A DNA stretch of 64,000 nucleotides. It comes from Micromonospora gifhornensis (GTDB lineage Bacteria > Actinomycetota > Actinomycetes > Mycobacteriales > Micromonosporaceae). This document shows positions 8,416 to 17,479 of this stretch, piece after piece. A program made the translations under genes and the position numbers. The DNA is taken from assembly GCF_016863515.1 (NCBI RefSeq), contig NZ_BOPA01000020.1, positions 62,001 through 126,000 on the forward strand. Direction: 5' to 3'. Each line of letters opens with the position of its first letter. The stretch's first letter is position 1. The notes below the pieces were generated by a model. That model saw nothing but the letters and a program-made list of their open reading frames with translations. It had not been told where the DNA came from and did not search any database.

Positions 8416-9585
8416 TCAGCGTTCGACGAGTGGGGCGAGCAACTGCCCGAGGGCGTGTGACATCGCGGTACGCGACTGGTTGGCGCGGATCCAACGCCGG
8501 CCGGACGTGCCCATCTTCGTCAGCTCGTCCCGGCCTGCCCCGGCCATCTGGGTGAGACCGTGTGCGAGTTGGCCGGGTGAGGTCACGTAGCCGCAGCCGG
8601 CGCCCAGGACCAGGTCGCCGACCACGCCCGGACTGTTGGTGACCACCGGCAGCCCGGCGGCCATGTAGTCGAACACCTTGTTGGGGCTGACCGCGGAGCG
8701 GAACAACTCGACGTCGGCCAGGACGTGCACGCCGACGTCCGCGGCGTGCAGAAGATCGGGCACCTCGGTCTTCGGCACCGGATCAAGGAAGCGGAGGTTG
8801 TCGATTCCGGTCGCCGCGGCCCGCAGCCGCTCCTTCTCCACTCCCGAGCCGACAAGCACCACGTCGATCTCCGGCACCGATCGGGCGGCGTCCAGCAGCT
8901 GATCCAGTCCGTTGGCCGGGCCGTGCGCACCGGCGTAGACGGCGGTCCGGCGGGTGAATCCGTACCGTGCCCGCAGCGTGTCCCGGTCGGCGCTGGGCAC
9001 GAAGTCGTCCGGGTCCGCGGCGTTGGGGATGTAGGCGATCTTCTCGGGCGCCACCCCCTGCGCCGCGACGACCTGCACCACGTCGGGCGCCATCACGACG
9101 ACCCGGTCGGCCCGCAGGTAGAGGAACCGTTCCAGCCGCGCCAGCGCCCGGTACGCCAACGACCTCTCGGACAGCACTCCCATGTCGACGAGGAAGCGCA
9201 GCCACAGGTCCCGGATCTCCAGCACGAACGGGGTACGGCGCAGCGTCGCGACCGCCCAGCCGGTCAGCCCGGCCAGCAGGTGCGGCGAGGACGCGTACAC
9301 CACGTCGGGGCGGGGTTGCCGCAGGCCGGCGACGGCCGCGGTCACCGTGTAGCTGACCCAGTTGAGGACCCGGTCCAGACCGTTGCCCCGGTACGGGGTC
9401 ACCGCGACCGGGTGGAAGCCCGGTTCCGCGCGCTGCGGCAGACCGGTGATCAGGTTGCGTCGACCGGCGATGATCACGTAATCCCAGCCGGGCAGCCGGC
9501 CGAACATCTCGACGTGCCTGGTCCCGCCGGGATAGCCCCGGGGCACGGCGAACTGGTTGAACACGGCGATCCTGCGAGTGGTCAT
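8416..9585 (-). CDS. Glycosyltransferase family 4 (WbuB-like)
   Basis: A 389-residue GT-B glycosyltransferase. The N terminus FNQFAVPRGYPGGTRHVEM matches the WbuB-like acceptor-domain start, and the C-terminal donor domain has KVFDYMAAGLPVVTNSPG, the usual nucleotide-sugar region. It presumably adds one residue of the locus glycan at the inner membrane face; donor and linkage are unknown. Its ATG overlaps the stop of the heparinase-like gene by four bases (ATGA), so the two are translationally coupled and probably act on the same polymer. A hairpin terminator follows. Confidence 0.85.
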   Translation of the reverse strand: MTTRRIAVFNQFAVPRGYPGGTRHVEMFGRLPGWDYVIIAGRRNLITGLPQRAEPGFHPVAVTPYRGNGLDRVLNWVSYTVTAAVAGLRQPRPDVVYASSPHLLAGLTGWAVATLRRTPFVLEIRDLWLRFLVDMGVLSERSLAYRALARLERFLYLRADRVVVMAPDVVQVVAAQGVAPEKIAYIPNAADPDDFVPSADRDTLRARYGFTRRTAVYAGAHGPANGLDQLLDAARSVPEIDVVLVGSGVEKERLRAAATGIDNLRFLDPVPKTEVPDLLHAADVGVHVLADVELFRSAVSPNKVFDYMAAGLPVVTNSPGVVGDLVLGAGCGYVTSPGQLAHGLTQMAGAGRDELTKMGTSGRRWIRANQSRTAMSHALGQLLAPLVER

Positions 9586-11633
9586 GTCGGCACTTCCCGG
9601 TGCTGGACCTCCCCGGACAGGAGGTCGGTGACGGCGAGCGAGGCGCTGGTGGGCTGCCAGGTCACCGCGAACCCGAGACCGTCGAGCGCGTGCGCCTGCG
9701 GTGTTCCGGGGACCGCGCCGAGCCCCCAGACTGTGGTGTCGGCCCGGTCCTCGACGGTGATCCAGGTCGCCGGTTCCCAGGACCCGTAGGTGTGGCTGTG
9801 CCAACCCGCGAACGGCGTCGACCGGCCCCGCACCAGCGTGTGCCCGGGCAGGCCGAACAGGTCGACCTTGGTGCCCCCGCTGACCAGGGTGTTGCCCTCG
9901 ACCGTGACGTCGGGGTGCAGCGGAACGGTGAGCGACCACCTCCGGCCGGCGGCCGGCTCGTCGGCGAACTCGACGATCGCCACGTACGCGTCGGCCACCA
10001 CCACCGCGCGGCCGACGCGTACCGGTCGAGGGCCTCGCGCGTACGCGTCGTGCCAGCCGAACAGGATGGTGCGGTCCGCCAGCACGAGCGGCGCCCCGAG
10101 GTGCCCGGACGCGGTGTGCAGCCAGCGGAACGCGCGGTGTGGCACGAGCTGGTCCTGACCGTCGGGTCGGCGCACCGGATGGGCGGCGGAGGTACGCAGT
10201 CCGTTGCGGACGTCCAGCGGCCCGTTGTAGGTGCCGGTGCCCGGGTCCGCGATCAGCCACCGGCCGTCGTGCTTGACCCAGACGGAGGTGAGGTCGGCGT
10301 GTCCGTGCGAAGGCCCACCGGCCACCTTGAACCAGACCTGCCACGGACCCCGGCTGACGTAGCCGATGCCCCCGGAGACCACCGCACCCGGCCGCCCGAC
10401 GGCGCTCCTGCCGCCGTGATCGGCGGCGGCGCTCGTGCCGGGCCTGTCGGCGGCGCGGGTGCTCGTGGTGGGCGCGGTGACCTCCGGTGCGGTGGGCGCG
10501 TACCAGGCCAACTCGTCGTACTCGGCGTACCACTGCGCGGGCACCTGCTCGCCGCTGAGCACCAGCCCGAGCGCGACCGAGCCGGCCACGTCGAGCGGGT
10601 CGCCGGAGGACGCCAGCACCCGTCCCTCGTCCCAGTCGCCGTACTGCGGGAGGTCGCCGTCGAACACGCCGAGCCGGGCCAGGTGCAGGCTGGCCGAGTG
10701 CAGGTCACGTCGCAGCTGTGCCGGTGCGTTGCCGAGCAGCACCCGCACGATGAGCATCTCCAGGACGAACCTGTGGTACGACAGCGAGTCCTCGATCATC
10801 CGGCCGTCCGGGGCGAGGTGCCGGCGCCACTGGGCGGCGAACATCCGCTCGCCGGTGCGCGCCCAGCGGGTCGCGTGCCGTGCGGTGGGGAACATCCGGG
10901 CCAGCAGGATGAGCCCGAGCGCGTCGCCGAGCATGTGGTTGTTGCGCATGCTGCTCACCGTGTACGGCAACTCGATCATCAGATGCCGGGCGCTGGCCAG
11001 CAGCAGCCGTTCGGTGGCGGTCACCACCTCGACCGGGAGCCGCTCGCCGACCAGCGCCAGGACCTGGCTCCAGCTGATGGCGCGCAGCGCGAGTTCGAGG
11101 CTGGAGTGCCAGTGCACGCCCTGCTCGGGTGGGCACTGCTCGTGCCAGGAGCGCAACAGGCCGGTGAGTTCGTCGCACCACGGGCCGTCCGGGTCGAGGC
11201 GGGCCGCGCGGGCCAGCACGACCAGGTCGCGATGCCGTCCCGCCTCCCAGCTGTACTTGACGTCGGAGAGTCGGGCCTCGGACCGGATGTCGATGCGCCA
11301 CCACGGTTCGTGCGCCGGCCAGGACCGTCCGGTGAGCGGGTCGGTGGACCAGTCGGCCGTCACCCCCGTCGCCGCCCGCTGCCCGAAGACGCGCAGCCCT
11401 TCCTGCCGTACGCGGCGGGCGTCGTCGAGACATCGCTGCCGGGCTTCGGGGCCGGTCGGCACGCTCGTGGTCAGCGGCACGACGGTGGCCCGGTGGTGCT
11501 GCGGTGGCGCACCACGGAACAGCACCTGATGGAAGCCGCTTCGTTTCGACAGTTCGTACGCGGCGCGCAGGGGTGCGGCGCGGCCCAACGTCCGCAGGTC
11601 CGCGACAATCGTGCGCGGAACCGATTTCCTCAT
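9582..11633 (-). CDS. Heparinase II/III-family protein (alginate lyase-like)
   Basis: A 683-residue protein with the two-part heparinase II/III architecture: an N-terminal alpha-toroid with the conserved MRNNHMLGDALGLILLA segment, then a C-terminal beta-sandwich with SHGHADLTSVWVKHDGRW and a DPGTGTYNG loop. Family members cleave uronic acid-containing polysaccharides by beta-elimination. No signal peptide is apparent, as is common for members sitting inside biosynthetic loci, where they may trim or epimerise the product. The ATG at 11633 has a GGAGGGGAG ribosome site. It is coupled to the GT4 gene downstream. The exact substrate cannot be read from sequence. Confidence 0.85.
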   Translation of the reverse strand: MRKSVPRTIVADLRTLGRAAPLRAAYELSKRSGFHQVLFRGAPPQHHRATVVPLTTSVPTGPEARQRCLDDARRVRQEGLRVFGQRAATGVTADWSTDPLTGRSWPAHEPWWRIDIRSEARLSDVKYSWEAGRHRDLVVLARAARLDPDGPWCDELTGLLRSWHEQCPPEQGVHWHSSLELALRAISWSQVLALVGERLPVEVVTATERLLLASARHLMIELPYTVSSMRNNHMLGDALGLILLARMFPTARHATRWARTGERMFAAQWRRHLAPDGRMIEDSLSYHRFVLEMLIVRVLLGNAPAQLRRDLHSASLHLARLGVFDGDLPQYGDWDEGRVLASSGDPLDVAGSVALGLVLSGEQVPAQWYAEYDELAWYAPTAPEVTAPTTSTRAADRPGTSAAADHGGRSAVGRPGAVVSGGIGYVSRGPWQVWFKVAGGPSHGHADLTSVWVKHDGRWLIADPGTGTYNGPLDVRNGLRTSAAHPVRRPDGQDQLVPHRAFRWLHTASGHLGAPLVLADRTILFGWHDAYARGPRPVRVGRAVVVADAYVAIVEFADEPAAGRRWSLTVPLHPDVTVEGNTLVSGGTKVDLFGLPGHTLVRGRSTPFAGWHSHTYGSWEPATWITVEDRADTTVWGLGAVPGTPQAHALDGLGFAVTWQPTSASLAVTDLLSGEVQHREVPT

Positions 11634-11808
11634 CAGTTCTCCCCTCCGCAACTCGCCGGGCCGACGCGGGCCGATACGGCGCTGTCCCGCGAATCTGCGC
11701 GCCAGACGATTAACGGCGGGAATCAGTGGCGAGTTACGTACGCCGGCAGAAAGGGGATTTGGCCACCGGCGGGTGTGCCCGGCGCGATAATCTGGGCCGT
11801 TCGGTGTT

Positions 11809-12738
11809 TCAGCGCGGTGGGGGAAGCTCCCGTTCATCGAGCCGACGGCGCACTTCCTCGGGAAGGAGTTCCCGCAATTGTGCGGGCAGCAGCGGCAGGT
11901 CGAGCAGGCCCAGCTTCAGCGCGCTGCGTTGCTGGTAACGGCGCGGATCCAGACGCACCACCTGACCGGCCTCCGGGCGGTACCGGACCTCCACCGCGCC
12001 CGACGTCGAGCCGTCCCGGATGATCTGGCCGTCCACCTCCACGGCCACCGGCCCCGAACCCGACTTCAGCTCCAACCGGACGGTCTCCTCGGGGGAGAAC
12101 ACGACCGCCCGGGAGATGCCGGACATCGGGGCGCTCGGCGTCACCACCACCGCCCGGGTGGCCGGGGAGACCAGCGGCCCGCCGGCGGCGTAGCTGTAGG
12201 CGGTCGACCCGGTCGGGGTGCTGATCACCAGCGCGTCGCAGCGGTAGTAGCCGTACCGTTGCCCGTCCACCGCCAGGGTGGCGGTGACGAAGCCCTGCCC
12301 GGGGGTACGGATCAGCGCGACGTCGTTGAACGCGACCACGTCGTCGCCGCACACCGCGCACTCCAGGCAGCCCTGCTCGACAAGCGTGTAGTCGCCGGTC
12401 AGCAGCCGGTCCAGCGCCGCCGGCAGATCCTGCGGCTCCACCTCCACCAGGAATCCCAGCTTGCCCAGGTGTACTCCGAGCACCGGCTTCGGATCCGCCA
12501 CGGCCAACCGCAGCGCACCGAGCATGGTGCCGTCGCCGCCGACGCTGAGCAGCATGTCCGATGCGGCGGTGAGATCGGTTTCCGGCACCGCCCGGACCGA
12601 CTCGGGCACCCGGTGCCGGTCCTCGGCGCGTACCGTCAGGGCGGCGTCGTGCCGGGCGGCCCAGGCCACCATGGTGTCCACCACCGGGGACACCTCCCGG
12701 GTGGGGTGCAGCACCAGCCCGAGCCGGATCTGAGGCAT
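11809..12738 (-). CDS. nadK: NAD kinase
   Basis: A 309-residue ATP-NAD kinase that makes NADP. The GGDGT active-site motif is at residues 67-71, the NDVALIRTPG segment (NE/D motif) follows, and STPTGSTAYSYAAGGPLVSP is the second catalytic signature. Length is typical. The ATG at 12738 follows a weak GGGGA site. Actinobacterial nadK normally lies beside recN and a TlyA-type gene; here it stands between polysaccharide genes with spacers of about 175 and 260 bases on either side, so it may be a second copy or a transposed one. Confidence 0.9.
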   Translation of the reverse strand: MPQIRLGLVLHPTREVSPVVDTMVAWAARHDAALTVRAEDRHRVPESVRAVPETDLTAASDMLLSVGGDGTMLGALRLAVADPKPVLGVHLGKLGFLVEVEPQDLPAALDRLLTGDYTLVEQGCLECAVCGDDVVAFNDVALIRTPGQGFVTATLAVDGQRYGYYRCDALVISTPTGSTAYSYAAGGPLVSPATRAVVVTPSAPMSGISRAVVFSPEETVRLELKSGSGPVAVEVDGQIIRDGSTSGAVEVRYRPEAGQVVRLDPRRYQQRSALKLGLLDLPLLPAQLRELLPEEVRRRLDERELPPPR

Positions 12739-12997
12739 GTCCCCAGCTCACCACAACCGGGCCGCAGCCACGCCCGGTACCGGGCACACCGGCGACACCG
12801 GTCGGATCGTCCACCGGTCGGGTCTACATAGCCACGCGGCGATTAACCGATTCGACGATCGTGTGTCGGATGACCCATTCGGGTAACCTGTCGAATTCTC
12901 GATCGTTCCTCCTGTGTCTCCGCAGTGCGGACGCCCGACTGCGTGTTCCGTGATTAATTCGCGTACGGCTGAGGAATTGTCGATCGGGGGCCAATTC
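12739..12997. promoter_or_regulatory. Divergent spacer between nadK and a glycosyltransferase
   Basis: About 260 bases without a gene; the central part (12830-12920) is distinctly AT-richer and probably holds promoters for both flanking genes. ATTCGACGATCG and CGAATTCTCGATCG are partly related direct and inverted segments. No clear -10/-35 pair can be fixed. Confidence 0.3.
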
Positions 12998-14005
12998 GTG
13001 AACAAGGTGGTTGACCTTTCCGGCGGTCCCTCCGGCGGTTCGGGACGTTTCCGGGAACAGTGCCTGCGCTACCTGGCCGAGCCGGACTCCGCACCGGTGC
13101 GGGTGCTCGGGACCGACCGGCGGGTCACCGCCCGTTGGCTGCTGCGGCGGGAGTTGATGGTGCGCTCCGCCGTCCGCGTCGTGTCCACGAACAACGTGGG
13201 GTTCGCGACCGGCCGAGGAGTGCGCGTCACGCTCGTGCGCAACGCCAACCACTTCCTCACCGAGCAGGAGTGGGCCCGCAGCAAGCGGTACTTCCGGCCC
13301 GGCTTCGCCGCGCAGATCGCCTGGGTACGCGCCGGCCTGCGCCGCGCCGACGTCATCGTGGTACCGAGTTCCTCGATGGCCGAACGGGTCGGACACGTCC
13401 TGCCCGGCGTACGGGACCGAGTGGTCGTACGGTTCCACCCGCTGCGCCAGCCCGCCCGGACGGCCGCCGGCCCCGACGAGCGGTTCCTGCTCTGCCCGAT
13501 CGTGGACTCGCCGTTCAAACGGATGCGTGTGCACCTGACGGAGTTGGCGCGGGCGCTGCCGTCCGGCGTGCGGGTGGTCTCCACCATGCGGCCCGACACC
13601 GCCCCGCCGGAGCTTCGGGACGACCCACGGTTCCGGTTCGTGGGGGTCCTCGACCGCGATCGTCTCGCCGAGTACTACGCCCGGTGCGCTGCCATCTACT
13701 ACCCGACGGCCGTCGAGTCGTTCGGATACCCGCTGGCCGAGGCCCGATCCGCCGGCATCCCGGTGATCGCCCAGGACAGCGCGCACAACCACGAGATCGC
13801 CGCGCTGGCGCTGCACCCCTTCGATCCGGACCGCAGCGCGAGCCTGCGCGACGCCGTCGAGGCCGCGCTGTGCGCCGTACTCACACCGGATCCGGAGCCC
13901 TTCGCCGCGGAGTCGTACTTCGACTGGCTCTTCGACCACCACCGCACCCCGATCGGCAGCGTGCGGGCCGGTCAGAGCGAGTGGGCGCGGGACGTGCCGG
14001 CCTGA
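12998..14005 (+). CDS. Glycosyltransferase (GT-B fold, family 4-like)
   Basis: A 335-residue GT. The N-terminal half ends in VIVVPSSSMAERVGHVLP, the usual scouting segment of GT4 acceptor domains, and the C-terminal half has YYPTAVESFGYPLAEARSAGIPVIAQD, the ES-x2-Y-x2-AEA donor-site region. I chose the GTG at 12998, preceded by GGGGG, because the conserved-looking LSGGPSGGSGRFREQCL starts right after it; the donor domain is short. It is the only gene of this locus half on the plus strand and converges on the eight-gene operon. Sugar specificity is unknown. Confidence 0.75.
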   Translation: MNKVVDLSGGPSGGSGRFREQCLRYLAEPDSAPVRVLGTDRRVTARWLLRRELMVRSAVRVVSTNNVGFATGRGVRVTLVRNANHFLTEQEWARSKRYFRPGFAAQIAWVRAGLRRADVIVVPSSSMAERVGHVLPGVRDRVVVRFHPLRQPARTAAGPDERFLLCPIVDSPFKRMRVHLTELARALPSGVRVVSTMRPDTAPPELRDDPRFRFVGVLDRDRLAEYYARCAAIYYPTAVESFGYPLAEARSAGIPVIAQDSAHNHEIAALALHPFDPDRSASLRDAVEAALCAVLTPDPEPFAAESYFDWLFDHHRTPIGSVRAGQSEWARDVPA

Positions 14006-14015
14006 CCGGCGCCGG

Positions 14016-15158
14016 TCACCGTACGCTCGTGGCCCGCGCCCACGGCGGCACCGGCCTCGGCGCGCCGTCGCGCAGATGGGCGACCACGTCGAGCAGGTAC
14101 TGGGCGCCCCGTTCGGGGGCGAGATGCGTCGTCGCCCACCGGATGCGGGCGGCCCGTTCCTCGTCGTCGACCCGCCCGTAGCCGGCCGACGAGGTCAGGG
14201 CCCGGGTCAGCGAGGTCACGTCACCCGCCGGGAAGACCCGGCTCCGCTCGTCGGCGACGACGAGGTCCTGGGCGCCACACCGATCGCTGGCCACGACGCG
14301 GGTACCGGCCAGCAGCGCCTCGTTCACCACCGCACCCCAGCCGTCGTACCGGCTCGGCAGGACGAGGATGTCGCTCGCCCCGACGATGTCCCGGGCCGTG
14401 GCGTTGCCCACCTGCCCGTGCCAGCGGATCCGGCGGTCGATGCCGAGCCGGCCGGCCAGGGCCGTGGCACGCTCCCGCAGCGGCCCGTCACCGACGACGT
14501 CCAGCGTCCAGTCCCACTTGAGCCGGGCCAGGGCGGTGAGCAGCAGGTCCGGCTGCTTACCCGGGTTGACCGAGCCCACGAAGACCAGCCGCACCGCGTC
14601 CCGACCCGCCGTGTCGGCGGCATCGCCGCGCATCCCGTCGTGCACGTCGACGAAGTACCCGAACCGGAACACGCGGGTGGCCGGGAACCCGACCCGGACG
14701 TACTGCTGCTGTCCGAGCGGCCCGGTGGTGAGCAGGAAGTCGACGCTGGCGCGCAGTCGGCGTGCCGCGGCCCGGTACCGCAGTGGCCGCAACCGACCCC
14801 GCCAGCCCGCCGGGTCCCACGGCTCGGCGTAGACGCCGACGAGAGTGTCACCGTGGCTGCCCACCGACAGCAGGGATCGGGTGGTCGCGGGGTACGCGCC
14901 GAGCCCGGAGAAGACGTGCACACCCCCGGCCAGGCTCGCTTCGAGTCGCCGGCGCTCGGCCTGGTCGGGGGCGACGACCAGGGTCGCCGCACCGTAGTCC
15001 GGCAGGTGCCAGCCCAACTGCTGACGCCGGGGGGACAGGCCGAACTCGGTGATGACGACGACCCGGGCGCAGCTCTGCCGGGCGAGCGCCCGCATCAGCG
15101 GCGCCTGGTGTATCGACGGCGTGTTCTGCCAGAAGACGATGGGGTCAGACGACGGCAT
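14016..15158 (-). CDS. Glycosyltransferase family 4
   Basis: A 380-residue GT-B enzyme, last gene of the eight-gene operon. The acceptor domain starts IVFWQNTPSIHQAPLMRAL; the donor domain has FVGSVNPGKQPDLLLTALARL, the ILVLPSRYDGWGAVVNEALLAG motif (E-x7-E type region) and a C-terminal helix. The ATG at 15158 lies inside the 3' end of the polymerase gene (14-base overlap), so translation is coupled. It probably adds a residue to the lipid-linked glycan made by this locus. Donor sugar unknown. Confidence 0.85.
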   Translation of the reverse strand: MPSSDPIVFWQNTPSIHQAPLMRALARQSCARVVVITEFGLSPRRQQLGWHLPDYGAATLVVAPDQAERRRLEASLAGGVHVFSGLGAYPATTRSLLSVGSHGDTLVGVYAEPWDPAGWRGRLRPLRYRAAARRLRASVDFLLTTGPLGQQQYVRVGFPATRVFRFGYFVDVHDGMRGDAADTAGRDAVRLVFVGSVNPGKQPDLLLTALARLKWDWTLDVVGDGPLRERATALAGRLGIDRRIRWHGQVGNATARDIVGASDILVLPSRYDGWGAVVNEALLAGTRVVASDRCGAQDLVVADERSRVFPAGDVTSLTRALTSSAGYGRVDDEERAARIRWATTHLAPERGAQYLLDVVAHLRDGAPRPVPPWARATSVR

Positions 15159-16380
15159 AGCTGCGTTCTCTGGTGGTGGCCGGCATCGGCGTACGGGCGG
15201 TGTGGCGGGGGATCGACGGCGGTGCTGCCTCGCACTTCGCCAGGGCACACCAGACGGCCACGAAACACATGGTCATCGGCCCGACCGGGGACAGCAGCCA
15301 GCCCTCGGAGAGGCTGTGCACGACCATCACGCCGCCGAACAGCAGGGTCTGCCGGCCGACCTTCGCCGAGTAGTAGACGATCACCGCGTACATGGCGGCC
15401 ACCAGGAGGCCCCCGGCGAGCCCGGCGTGCACCAGGGCGCGCAGCGGGGTGCTCGCCACCTGCACCAGCTCGTTGCCGAGCCCGATGCCCTGCCACCCGG
15501 TGTCGGCCAGGACCGTCATCGTGTACGCGTACGAGTCGTGCCGCGAGTTGTTGGACCGCAGGATGGTCAGGTCGCTGTCCGTCATCCAGGCCGGGTTGCT
15601 CAGCAGCAGCACGAGGCCGGTCGCCCCGAGGAGGATCCACAGCGCCCGCAGCCGGGTCTGCCGCAGCGCCAGATGCGCCGTCACCAGCAGCACCGTCGCG
15701 ATCAGCGAGGAACGGCTGGCCGTCCAGACCAGAGCCGCGCCGGTCACCGCGCCGACGGGCAGCATCCAGAGGCGGAACGTGCGGTACGACAGCAGCAGCG
15801 CGAAGATCATCACCGCGTAGAAGCCGAGCAGGTTGGGGCTGCTGACCAGACCTCTGAGCCGCTCACCGAGGATCCCGTCGCCGGCCCGGACGATGCCGAA
15901 CACGACGCTGCCCGAGATCGCCAGGACGAGCGCGATGAGGATCCCGGCGCGAAGCTGCGGCCCGCTGATGCGTCGCGCGATAAGCGTCCCGTACACCACG
16001 GTCAGCACCGCGCCGGCGGTGTAGAGCAGCAGCGCCTGGTACATCCCGTGGCCGATGGTGGCGAACGCGAGGTACGCCACGATGGTGGCGGCCAGGACCC
16101 GGACGAACTGGCCACACCGATCCGCCAGCGCGGGATCCTCGCTGCGATCCTGACTGGCCGCGCTCCAGATGAACCGGGCCAGCACCAGCACGCTGGCCAC
16201 CCGCACCACCTCGGAGAACCCGGTGTTGGTCGAGCGTTCCACGTACGTCGACGAACACAGCACCAGCACGATCGAGACGGCGATCATCGGGGTGGCCGGG
16301 ATGCGCAGCACGGTGAACAGGAACAACACCACCATGCCCGCCAGGACGACGTCCCAGGCGATGCCGACGCCGCTATCCAT
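15145..16380 (-). CDS. O-antigen ligase/polymerase-like membrane protein (Wzy-type)
   Basis: A 411-residue protein made almost wholly of hydrophobic stretches, about 10-11 membrane spans. A long extracytoplasmic loop contains LRSNNSRHDSYAYTMTVLADTGWQGIGLGNELVQ, the region that in the O-antigen ligase/Wzy superfamily carries the catalytic Arg/His residues. Family members polymerise or ligate lipid-linked oligosaccharides outside the membrane. It overlaps the pyruvyl transferase gene upstream by 8 bases and the GT gene downstream by 14. Whether it polymerises or transfers the glycan to a final acceptor cannot be told from sequence. Confidence 0.8.
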   Translation of the reverse strand: MDSGVGIAWDVVLAGMVVLFLFTVLRIPATPMIAVSIVLVLCSSTYVERSTNTGFSEVVRVASVLVLARFIWSAASQDRSEDPALADRCGQFVRVLAATIVAYLAFATIGHGMYQALLLYTAGAVLTVVYGTLIARRISGPQLRAGILIALVLAISGSVVFGIVRAGDGILGERLRGLVSSPNLLGFYAVMIFALLLSYRTFRLWMLPVGAVTGAALVWTASRSSLIATVLLVTAHLALRQTRLRALWILLGATGLVLLLSNPAWMTDSDLTILRSNNSRHDSYAYTMTVLADTGWQGIGLGNELVQVASTPLRALVHAGLAGGLLVAAMYAVIVYYSAKVGRQTLLFGGVMVVHSLSEGWLLSPVGPMTMCFVAVWCALAKCEAAPPSIPRHTARTPMPATTRERSYAVV

Positions 16381-17479
16381 CGAGCGTCTCGTACGCCTCG
16401 ATCGCCGCCAGGCCGATGGCCGCGCGACGGTCCGTCACCTGCTCGGCGAGCGTCTTCATCGCGCTCTCCCGTTCGTCGTAGAGCTGATGCGTCATCGCGG
16501 TCAGGGCACCCCCGGTCGCCTCCGAGGTGCGGATCGTCCAGCGTCCCGCCCCCACCGACTCCTGGAAGTCCCGACACTTCGGGCGGTACTCCAACGCGAT
16601 CGAGGGCGTGGCCACGCAGGCGGCCCCGACGACCGCGTGCAGCTTCTGGGCGACGAGGATGTCGATGCCACGCATGACCCGTCGCATCGCGCCGGCGGTG
16701 CGCATCTGCGCGGCCAGCACGGCCGGGCAGCCCAACTCGTCGGCCACCGACGCGGTGAGTTCGTCGTCGCGGTCCCAGACCGAGATGAGCAGCACCTCCA
16801 CGCCGCGCTCGCGCATCCGGCGGCCGTACGACACCACGGCGCGGACCAGCTCGGCCGGGTCGCGTTGCCACTGGTTGCCGGTGATGCCGAGGTTGATGCC
16901 GATGCGCCCCAGGGCGGGCCGGTGGCGCAGGTCGGCGTCGAGCGCGAACAACAGCACCGGATCGCCGCTGATCTCGGCGTCGACACCGACCTCCCGCAGC
17001 AGGTGCCGGGACAGCGGCCCGCGCACCCACACCTTCGGCATCCTGCGCAGCAGCGGCACCCACGCCCGCAACTCCCGGTTGTCACCCGGTACGCCGGTGG
17101 ACGGCATGACCGGATCGTCGACACCGGTGCCGATGTTGACCACCGGCAGCCCGTCCAGCATGCGCAGACTCGATTCCAGGCCCCGCCGGAAGCTGGGCGA
17201 ACCGATCAACGTGCCCCCACCCAGGACCGTCCCGCGCAGCTGCCGACGCCGTACGGCGCGGGCGCCGGCCAGCGCGGGAACTGTGTGCACCTGGCGGAGC
17301 GGGATGTCGGGCAGCGCATGCTGATGCGCCCAGTACAGGAGGTTGTCGCCGAGGTTGAGGTTGCCCGGCACCCGTGGGCCGACGTACACGCAGGTTCCCG
17401 CCTCGGTCCCGTTGAGGCGGGCGGTGTCCTGCGCGTACGTGAGGAGCCGGCGACCCAGTCTGCGTACGGTTGGCGTCAC
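16373..17479 (-). CDS. Polysaccharide pyruvyl transferase family protein
   Basis: A 368-residue member of the family that adds ketal-linked pyruvate from phosphoenolpyruvate to sugars, making the polymer acidic. Recognisable parts are NLGDNLLYWAHQHAL near residue 40, VLGGGTLIGSP, and the C-terminal QKLHAVVGAACVATPSIALEYRPK. The GTG at 17479 overlaps the stop of the preceding GT gene (GTGA), which fixes the start. In Gram-positives pyruvylated wall glycans can anchor SLH-type proteins; none is seen in this window, so the role here is open. Confidence 0.88.
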   Translation of the reverse strand: MTPTVRRLGRRLLTYAQDTARLNGTEAGTCVYVGPRVPGNLNLGDNLLYWAHQHALPDIPLRQVHTVPALAGARAVRRRQLRGTVLGGGTLIGSPSFRRGLESSLRMLDGLPVVNIGTGVDDPVMPSTGVPGDNRELRAWVPLLRRMPKVWVRGPLSRHLLREVGVDAEISGDPVLLFALDADLRHRPALGRIGINLGITGNQWQRDPAELVRAVVSYGRRMRERGVEVLLISVWDRDDELTASVADELGCPAVLAAQMRTAGAMRRVMRGIDILVAQKLHAVVGAACVATPSIALEYRPKCRDFQESVGAGRWTIRTSEATGGALTAMTHQLYDERESAMKTLAEQVTDRRAAIGLAAIEAYETLDG

